Assembly (NCBI GenBank): GCA_021802305.1
Contig: JAKAAD010000022.1
Coordinates: forward strand, 1-12,335
Length of the DNA: 12,335 bases
DNA from: a bacterium
GTDB taxonomy: Bacteria; Chlamydiota; Chlamydiia; Chlamydiales; Rhabdochlamydiaceae
Reading direction: 5' to 3'
In this document: piece after piece, positions 6,730 through 12,335 of the stretch
Position numbering within the stretch: position 1 is the first letter of the stretch
How the letters are laid out: every line of letters begins with the position of its first letter
Translations under genes and position numbers: made by a program
The notes under the pieces: model-generated
What the model was told of the DNA's origin: nothing
What the model saw: only the letters and a program-made list of their open reading frames with translations
Database searches by the model: none

Positions 6730-7944
6730 TCACCCGAGCTTGGTATAGATGGCTTGCTTTTCGAGTTCCTCATGAATCTGATTTAAAAGAATGACCCGAG
6801 CATGGGGAAAATCGTGAGATCGCACAGTGGAAACTACCCATTTGTCCACAATATTCAGCTTTAGAGACTGAAGAAGCTGAAACTGCTGGGCCGTGAAATC
6901 ACTTGGCGTTGCCTTCACCTCAATAGCGATAAAGCGCTGATTAGGTAGCTCAACCAAAAAATCAATTTCGGCTTGTTCTTTGGAACGCACAAAATAGACT
7001 CGAGACTCTTCACATCGATTGGTGAAAAATCGCGTAATTTCCGATAGGACAACATTTTCTAGCAAATTGCCAAAATAGGGACTAAGCACAATGGGTTCGA
7101 AGACACTCCATCCTTGCAACCTCACAGCAAGACCAACATCTTCAAAGTAAGCTTTAGGCGTTTTGATCAACCTTTGATTGAGATTGGAAAAATATGGAGA
7201 CAAAATGCGAATGATGCCATTTTGTTCAAAAAGAGCGAGCCATCCCTGAATAGTTGTTGTATCGACACCTACATTTTTTGCAATGTCCGAAGCATTTAAC
7301 AATTGCCCAATGCGACCGGATACAAGTTGTAGCACTTTGCTAAATGCGCCTCTTTTTTCTATACCTGCTGCGACTACGATATCTTTTTCTATAAATGTAC
7401 TAATGAAGTCATTGAGATATTGCACAGCGTTAAGTTCAGAGGAAGCATAGAGTTCTGGCCATCCTCCGCGCATAAAAAGTGTGCTAAGAGGAATGCCTTT
7501 GGGGAACAATGGATCGAGCTCGTGTAAAGAAAGCGTATTCAAAAAATAATAATTTGCACGTCCAGCTAAGGACTCTCGTACATTTTTTTGAAGAAGAGTC
7601 TGATTAGATCCTGTGATCCAAAGATCGAAAGTAATGGGCTCTCCTGTATTTTGGTATCGTCTGCGTTCACTATCTACCCTTTTTTTGATTTCAGGGAAAA
7701 TAGAGGGAGCAAGAGTCGCTTCATCGAGAATCAACGGGCCTCTGAATTGCTCAAAAAAAAGGGCCGGATTTGTTTCTGCGAGGGTACGAATTCCGAGATC
7801 ATCAAAAAGTACAAGAGTGTGCGTATGCATATGATCCAAAAGAGATGTCTTACCTACTTGTCTAGGCCCTTTTAGCACCTTGACCGGCAAGGTAGATGTA
7901 TTTCTCGATGGAAGATTTTTGCTTATGTCTCGAAGAATCCACAT
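6730..7944 (-). CDS. AAA_14/DUF4143 family ATPase with nuclease-like C terminus
   Basis: P-loop ATPase of the AAA_14 plus DUF4143 family, common in bacteria and archaea and of no settled function. Residues are numbered from the chosen start: Walker A GPRQVGKT 26-33, Walker B LILDEA 71-76, sensor-like LWITGSN about 109-114, an ESLAGR arginine at 129, and the family signature GGWPELY 160-166. The DUF4143 part contains a D-x13-E-x-K pattern (Asp328, Glu342, Lys344 in EIDFLVE then IAIEVKA), the spelling of a PD-(D/E)XK nuclease core, apparently intact. I chose the ATG at 7944 because a good promoter places its start point there; the upstream ATG at 7953 overlaps the -10 box and would add three residues. 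Two hand-counted 60-base lines inside (7201 and 7501) gave about 40% GC, against about 48-55% in lines from aroC and leuS, though another inside line gave 45%. It follows waaA on the same strand but has its own promoter. Horizontal origin is inferred only. Confidence 0.85.
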   Translation of the reverse strand: MWILRDISKNLPSRNTSTLPVKVLKGPRQVGKTSLLDHMHTHTLVLFDDLGIRTLAETNPALFFEQFRGPLILDEATLAPSIFPEIKKRVDSERRRYQNTGEPITFDLWITGSNQTLLQKNVRESLAGRANYYFLNTLSLHELDPLFPKGIPLSTLFMRGGWPELYASSELNAVQYLNDFISTFIEKDIVVAAGIEKRGAFSKVLQLVSGRIGQLLNASDIAKNVGVDTTTIQGWLALFEQNGIIRILSPYFSNLNQRLIKTPKAYFEDVGLAVRLQGWSVFEPIVLSPYFGNLLENVVLSEITRFFTNRCEESRVYFVRSKEQAEIDFLVELPNQRFIAIEVKATPSDFTAQQFQLLQSLKLNIVDKWVVSTVRSHDFPHARVILLNQIHEELEKQAIYTKLG

Positions 7945-7951
7945 AATGACC

Positions 7952-7980
7952 ATTTTAGGATATTATCCAAAAACAGTCAA
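7952..7980 (-). promoter_or_regulatory. Sigma70-type promoter for the DUF4143 ATPase
   Basis: On the minus strand the -35 TTGACT (7980-7975) and -10 TAAAAT (7957-7952) are separated by exactly 17 bases, the best promoter in the window. The -35 overlaps the waaA stop codon. The predicted start point, 8 bases past the -10, is the A of the ATG at 7944, implying a leaderless mRNA. This fits the absence of a ribosome binding site. Confidence 0.6.
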
Positions 7981-9230
7981 TTTACCACGGCAGACACTTC
8001 GCGCGAAAAGAACGGGGCAAGAAGATTGAAAAGTCGTTCATTGCTTCCTAATATCTTTTCTCGCAAACTCTGACAATTGCGTAGGGCTTCTCCTCTATAG
8101 ACATGATCGCGAAGGTATAAGGAGATGGCGTTGGGCAACTCTTGCGCTGAAACCTGCCATCCGGCCCCCGCCTCTTTCACTAAGGAGACCAAATCGCTTT
8201 GCGCATGCATAAAGGGACCAAAATAAACAGGGACATTGAAGGCCACAGGCTCAAAAATATTGTGCCCACCTATGCGATCTACAAAACTTCCCCCGACAAT
8301 TGCAACATCAGCTATTTGATAGCAGGCAGTTAAAATTCCCATGCGATCAACAACGCGCACAGCAGCCATCTGCATAGATTTTATCAATGCTTTCACATGA
8401 GCAAATCGTTCAGGATGTCTAGGCACAAGAAGAATGCGAAGATCCGGCTTTTCTTGAAGTAATGGCTTGAGCGCTTCAAGCAACACCCTCTCTTCTCGCT
8501 CATGCGTGGACCCAATAACAAGAATAGGACCTCGAGCAGAAAGCCCCCACTCTTGCAAAAGAAGTGTTTTTTCTACGATGCTCAACGCACTCGGTTCTGC
8601 GCTCAATTTGCTATTTCCCGTCACATGAACGCGCTCTGCTTTCGCTCCGAGCTGTATAAAGCGATCTTTGTAGATTTCATTTTGTACGCAAAGGAGAGAA
8701 AATCGAGAAAAAAGTCGGCGTGCTAAAGATGGAACCTGGTTAAATCTTCTAAAAGAGCGCTCCGAAATCTTCCCATTCACAAGGATGGTAGGAATCCTTT
8801 TTTCTTCTGCAATAAAGATCACGTGCATCCAAAAGTCGCTTTCCGATAGAAGAATCCAACAAGGTTGGATTCGACGGAGCAAAATGCGCACATTCCAAGA
8901 AAAGTCCACAGGGAGAATAAAGTACGCTTTCGCATCTGGAAATGTCCTTTTTGCTTCTTCTTGCCCTGTGTCGGTTGTGGTAGAGATAGCAACAGTTACC
9001 TGAGGAAAGCGTTTCTGAAGTTGACGATAGATGAGCCCCGCCACTTTCACTTCTCCAACAGAAACTGCATGAATCCAAAGAAGATGCTCGTCGCGAAGTT
9101 TGGGCACGTGGGGAAAAAGGCGCTTGCGTATGTGGCGGTGTTTGCCATATGCAAGCCACTCCCACAACCACTTGGGAGATAGTACTAAGAGCAAAATAAA
9201 AAGGGCAAAATTATAAATGACAGACAACAT
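7977..9230 (-). CDS. waaA: 3-deoxy-D-manno-octulosonic acid (Kdo) transferase
   Basis: Transfers Kdo from CMP-Kdo to lipid A precursors, building the LPS inner core at the cytoplasmic face of the inner membrane. An N-terminal hydrophobic anchor (residues about 4-18, IYNFALFILLLVLSP) is followed by a GT-B glycosyltransferase. WIHAVSVGE contains the catalytic base Glu60. LLSESDFWMHV (128-137) stands where most homologues have ETEIWPN. The C-terminal CMP-Kdo site reads GGHNIFEPVAFNVPVYFGPFMHA. Length is 417 residues. Chlamydial homologues (GseA) are known to add three or more Kdo units; the number here cannot be read from sequence. The ATG at 9230 lies inside leuS (20-base overlap) and immediately precedes the membrane anchor, so the start is secure. 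No Shine-Dalgarno sequence is seen, so translation is probably coupled to leuS. The stop abuts the promoter of the downstream ATPase. Confidence 0.94.
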   Translation of the reverse strand: MLSVIYNFALFILLLVLSPKWLWEWLAYGKHRHIRKRLFPHVPKLRDEHLLWIHAVSVGEVKVAGLIYRQLQKRFPQVTVAISTTTDTGQEEAKRTFPDAKAYFILPVDFSWNVRILLRRIQPCWILLSESDFWMHVIFIAEEKRIPTILVNGKISERSFRRFNQVPSLARRLFSRFSLLCVQNEIYKDRFIQLGAKAERVHVTGNSKLSAEPSALSIVEKTLLLQEWGLSARGPILVIGSTHEREERVLLEALKPLLQEKPDLRILLVPRHPERFAHVKALIKSMQMAAVRVVDRMGILTACYQIADVAIVGGSFVDRIGGHNIFEPVAFNVPVYFGPFMHAQSDLVSLVKEAGAGWQVSAQELPNAISLYLRDHVYRGEALRNCQSLREKILGSNERLFNLLAPFFSREVSAVVN

Positions 9231-11706
9231 TAAGCAATTTATTGGGGACGAATATTACTTTTTCAATGTCGCCTTCGATGTGTTTAGAAATATTTGGTTG
9301 GTTTTGAATAAATGCAAGCAGTTCTTCCTTGGAACGATCTTTAGGCAACATCCATTTTCCGCGGAGTTTTCCATTCACTTGTACAATATAAAGCACTGTC
9401 TCGTCTTCCAAATACTGCGGATCGACCTTAGGAAAAGGAGCAAATGCAATACTCTCTTTTTCTCCCAAGTGTTCCCAGGCTTCTTCTGCAATGTGCGGAG
9501 CAAATGGATAGAGCACTTGTGTAAACATTTTGCATACGCTTTTAGGATAGCTTTCCTGTGGAGCAAAGGCATTGATGCATTCCATCATTTTAGCAATAGC
9601 CGTATTGAATTGCATCTGTTCGATATCTTTCTCGCATTGATGCACGAGCCTGTGGCCTAATTTGAGGGCAACCTCATTGTCTTCCTCTACCACTTTGTCT
9701 GAAAAAATAAGCGTATAAAATCGCTGCAAAAAACGGCGACAACCTTGCACCGCATCGCTATTCCAGACCTTTTCCTTATCAAAAGGCCCCATGAACATTT
9801 CGTAGAGGCGAAGTGCATCTGCGCCATATTCTTCCACAATCTCATCCGGAGTCACGCCATTCAGTTTGGATTTAGACATCTTTTCGATTTGTTCCAGAAG
9901 TTCTACATCTGTTCCCAATTGAAAGGCAGCATCTCCTTTTCTGTATACTTCCTTGGGATCTACGTATCCTCCTTCAGGCAATTTGTAGGATCGTGCAATG
10001 ACCAAACCTTGATTGCGGAGTGTTTGGAAAGGCTCAAGAGTAGAAACAAGGGAGCAGTCATAAAATACTTTGTGCCAAAATCGCGCATAGAGCAAGTGAA
10101 GCACTGCATGCTCTACTCCCCCAACATAGAGATCGACGGGCATCCAATACGATTCTGCCTTTACATCCCATGCGGCGCTATCATTATGAGGATCGAGGAA
10201 ACGAAGATAATACCAACACGATCCAGCCCATTGCGGCATCGTATTCGTTTCGCGCCGCGCAGGCTTTCCCGTCTTTTTATCTACAATTTCTACCCATTCC
10301 TTCACTTTTGTAAGTGGACTTTCTCCTGTAGAGGATGGTTTAAAATCCGCAAGCTCCGGGGGACAAAGAGGCAGTTCATCAATGTCCAATACGCGCTTTG
10401 TTCCGTCGGCAAAATGGAGAATTGGAAAGGGCTCTCCCCAATAGCGCTGTCTGGAAAAAAGCCAATCGCGCATCTTGTACATGATTGTGCGCTCCCCCTT
10501 CTTGTGCGCAATGAGCCAGTTCACAATCTCCTGCCTCGCAACATTCGTCTCTAATCCATCAAACATCCCACTATTGATGAGCTTCCCCTCTCCTGTCCAC
10601 GGCTCTTTCCCCGGTGCATTTGGCTGCACAACGGTTAGAATCGGAAGTTTGTACTTCTCAGCAAAGGCAAAATCGCGTTCATCATGCGCAGGCACAGCTT
10701 GAACGGCACCCGTTCCGTAATGCATCAAAACATAATCTGCAATCCAAATGGGAAGTGGCATCCCTGTGATGGGATGTTCTGCATACGCCCCTGTCCACAC
10801 TCCCGTTTTTTCTTGTGCTCCCTCTGTGCGCTCCAAATCGCTTTTTGCTTGTATCGATGTTTGGTACGCGAGTATGTTCTCTTTTTGCTGCTCATCGACA
10901 ATTTCCGGAACAAGAGGATGTTCCGGAGCAAGAACTAGAAAGGTCACTCCGCACAATGTATCTACGCGCGTTGTGAACGTGACAATTTCTTTACCGCTCT
11001 TTTTTTCTCGAAAAAAGACCTTCGCTCCTTCGCTTTTTCCAATCCAATGCTCTTGCAGCTTTTTCAAATGTTCTGGCCAATCGAGGAGTGCAAGATCTTC
11101 AAGCAATCGATCTGCATATTCTGTAATCTTTAATATCCACTGGCGAAGAGGGCGTCGAACAATAGGGTACCCCCCTTCGATAGAGCGTCCTTCGTGCACT
11201 TCTTCGTTGGCAAGAACAGTGCCCAATGCCGGACAAAAATTTACATGCATCTCTGCTTCATACGCTAAGCCTCTTTCGTACAGCTTTGTAAAAATCCATT
11301 GCGTCCATTTGTAATATTTAGGATCGCTTGTCGAAAGTTCTTTACTCCAGTCATAGCTAAACCCCAACCGCTTGAGTTGCTTTCTATAGGTATGAATGTT
11401 TTTTTCCGTAGTAATGGCAGGATGAGTCCCCGTGCGCACCGCATACTGCTCTGCCGGAAGGCCAAAGCTATCCCATCCCATAGGATGAAGCACATTAAAT
11501 CCCTTTTGCCTCTTATACCGTGCAATGACATCCGTACCCGTATAGCCAGTGACATGGCCAACGTGCAGGCCAGCCCCCGATGGATAGGGAAACATATCCA
11601 AGACATAGTACTTTGGTTTACTGAGATCGACCTCTGCTCGAAAGAGTTCTCGTTCTTCCCAAAGGCGCTGCCACTTCTCTTCTATATAGCGATGGTCGTA
11701 AGACAT
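9211..11706 (-). CDS. leuS: Leucyl-tRNA synthetase
   Basis: Class I synthetase that charges tRNA-Leu and edits mischarged products. From the chosen start: FPYPSGAGLHVGHVTGYT (39-56) with HVGH at 48-51; WDSFGLPAEQYA; the pre-editing zinc-region equivalent CPALGTVLANEEV; CP1 editing domain with FTTRVDTLCG (usually TTRPDTLFG) and GTGAVQAVPAHDERD; PQWAGSCWYYLRFLD; VGGVEHAVLHLLYARFW; and KMSKS at 609-613. The C-terminal domain ends in VNGKLRG and ILVPNKL-type sequence. The 831 residues are typical. The frame is open to a TTG at 11730, but I chose the ATG at 11706: family similarity starts with SYDHRYIEEKWQ, and the extended -10 overlaps the earlier codons. The valine in TTRVDT and the cysteine replacing phenylalanine are mild departures from the editing consensus. 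It is the first gene of a leuS-waaA pair, an order I recall from Chlamydia. Confidence 0.97.
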   Translation of the reverse strand: MSYDHRYIEEKWQRLWEERELFRAEVDLSKPKYYVLDMFPYPSGAGLHVGHVTGYTGTDVIARYKRQKGFNVLHPMGWDSFGLPAEQYAVRTGTHPAITTEKNIHTYRKQLKRLGFSYDWSKELSTSDPKYYKWTQWIFTKLYERGLAYEAEMHVNFCPALGTVLANEEVHEGRSIEGGYPIVRRPLRQWILKITEYADRLLEDLALLDWPEHLKKLQEHWIGKSEGAKVFFREKKSGKEIVTFTTRVDTLCGVTFLVLAPEHPLVPEIVDEQQKENILAYQTSIQAKSDLERTEGAQEKTGVWTGAYAEHPITGMPLPIWIADYVLMHYGTGAVQAVPAHDERDFAFAEKYKLPILTVVQPNAPGKEPWTGEGKLINSGMFDGLETNVARQEIVNWLIAHKKGERTIMYKMRDWLFSRQRYWGEPFPILHFADGTKRVLDIDELPLCPPELADFKPSSTGESPLTKVKEWVEIVDKKTGKPARRETNTMPQWAGSCWYYLRFLDPHNDSAAWDVKAESYWMPVDLYVGGVEHAVLHLLYARFWHKVFYDCSLVSTLEPFQTLRNQGLVIARSYKLPEGGYVDPKEVYRKGDAAFQLGTDVELLEQIEKMSKSKLNGVTPDEIVEEYGADALRLYEMFMGPFDKEKVWNSDAVQGCRRFLQRFYTLIFSDKVVEEDNEVALKLGHRLVHQCEKDIEQMQFNTAIAKMMECINAFAPQESYPKSVCKMFTQVLYPFAPHIAEEAWEHLGEKESIAFAPFPKVDPQYLEDETVLYIVQVNGKLRGKWMLPKDRSKEELLAFIQNQPNISKHIEGDIEKVIFVPNKLLNVVCHL

Positions 11707-11720
11707 GGGTATTCGAAATA

Positions 11721-11729
11721 AGTATAGCA
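11721..11729 (-). promoter_or_regulatory. Extended -10 promoter candidate for leuS-waaA
   Basis: TGCTATACT on the minus strand is a near-ideal extended -10 (TGN plus TATACT). The -35 region 16-18 bases upstream is poor (GTGTGT). The expected start point near 11713 leaves a leader of only about 7 bases before the ATG at 11706. The surrounding gap of 73 bases shows no clear terminator for the upstream gene, so read-through is possible. Confidence 0.45.
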
Positions 11730-11779
11730 AAATGAGCTTTGTTACACACCCTTATTGCAACTAGACACTGGCAATTGCG

Positions 11780-12335
11780 TTATTCTCCTAAAATAAAGGA
11801 ATTCACAAATCGGTTGTAATTCAGCTCATCGTAATTTTGCACTTCGCATTCCATTGCCATGAGAAAGAGATTGTTTTGCACCATGAGCGCTCGCCCTTTA
11901 AAATAAAGTCCTCCTGTGCGAATAAAAAAATCTAGCGCTTCGTGCCCATTTACAGATGTCAAGTCGGCAAAAATCAATTGATTATTGGGATTGTGCATGA
12001 GCATTCCATTGAGAAAGTGCTCTAAATTTTTACGTGCAAATTGTTCATCGACAAATTCAGGATATTGCGCAACTAAGAGCAAAAAGACTGTCTTTTGATC
12101 GGGAGTTGAGACATATGCATCGTACATCAAATCAAACCCACCTTCAAGAACGTGCATCTTTTCTGAGAGATGTTCGGGAGGTGTAGGAAATTGCATAGTG
12201 CATTTTCCAGAAACGCAGGAAACTTCTTTCCATTTACAAACTTCTGTGACTTGCGTCCTTGGTTTTGCAGCTGCTCCCCATGCGGGATTCACGCAGAGAG
12301 CACAAAACACGACGGTCGTTGCGCGGTATAAGAGG
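11780..12335 (-). CDS. Exported protein of unknown function (5'-truncated by window edge)
   Basis: I do not recognise this protein. The frame runs without a stop to the right edge, so the true start probably lies outside; an in-frame GTG at 12310 is the only possible start inside. The visible N-terminal stretch (LLYRATTVVFCALCV then NPAWGAAA) looks like the hydrophobic core and cleavage region of a signal peptide, with cleavage likely after AWGA or GAAA. The mature part, about 165 residues, has a cysteine cluster near its start (VCKWKEVSCVSGKC) and one later cysteine (AMECEV), which could form disulphides in an oxidising compartment. The rest looks globular, with alternating hydrophobic stretches (VFLLLVAQYPEF, RALMVQNNLFLMAMECE) suggesting beta strands, and no membrane helix. 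It lies 73 bases upstream of leuS on the same strand. It may be a lineage-specific periplasmic or secreted protein. Confidence 0.7.
   Translation of the reverse strand, partial: LLYRATTVVFCALCVNPAWGAAAKPRTQVTEVCKWKEVSCVSGKCTMQFPTPPEHLSEKMHVLEGGFDLMYDAYVSTPDQKTVFLLLVAQYPEFVDEQFARKNLEHFLNGMLMHNPNNQLIFADLTSVNGHEALDFFIRTGGLYFKGRALMVQNNLFLMAMECEVQNYDELNYNRFVNSFILGE

Noticed and set aside
9745..10554. 269-codon open frame on the plus strand, antisense to leuS
   Set aside because: It lies wholly within the secure leuS gene, has no family resemblance or promoter, and reflects leuS codon usage.
1..12335. CRISPR array, prophage or full insertion sequence
   Set aside because: No regularly spaced repeats, phage genes or transposase were seen on either strand.

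Overview
The window looks like a piece of a chromosome from the Chlamydiota, probably an environmental (non-Chlamydia) lineage. The evidence is the leuS-waaA neighbourhood, a compact shikimate gene cluster, a Kdo transferase carrying an ESDFW variant of the usual ETEIW motif, few Shine-Dalgarno sequences, and very tight or overlapping gene junctions. The phylum assignment is inference from gene content and order as I know them; nothing in the window proves it, and I cannot name a genus.

Layout, left to right. Positions 1-1227 (+) hold the 3' part of a LolC/LolE-type permease followed by its ATPase LolD, joined by an ATGA overlap. Positions 1228-1420 are a 193-base intergenic region with two hairpins, which may form a small MITE-like element. 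Positions 1421-6670 (+) form a five-gene run, ugd-aroB-aroA-aroK-aroC, with junctions of +1, -10, -4 and -11 bases, so almost certainly one transcript. AroB, AroK, AroA and AroC cover four of the last steps to chorismate; the dehydratase and shikimate dehydrogenase steps must be encoded elsewhere. Ugd makes UDP-glucuronate and is an unexpected leader of this operon. Positions 6671-6729 separate convergent genes and hold a second copy of one of the hairpins.

On the minus strand, read right to left, are the C-terminal bulk of a secreted protein of unknown function (11780 to the right edge), leuS, waaA overlapping leuS by 20 bases, and an AAA_14/DUF4143 ATPase with its own good promoter. The ATPase is more AT-rich than its neighbours in the lines I sampled and is the most accessory-looking gene here.

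The genes are mostly housekeeping: lipoprotein sorting (Lol), sugar-nucleotide supply (Ugd), chorismate synthesis, LPS inner core (WaaA) and tRNA charging (LeuS). I did not find a convincing new multi-gene system. The items worth a second look are an apparent frame break at an 8-A tract in the permease, a repeated hairpin resembling a tRNA T-arm, a possible MITE between lolD and ugd, predicted leaderless or near-leaderless starts, and an EPSP synthase with substitutions at two glyphosate-resistance positions.
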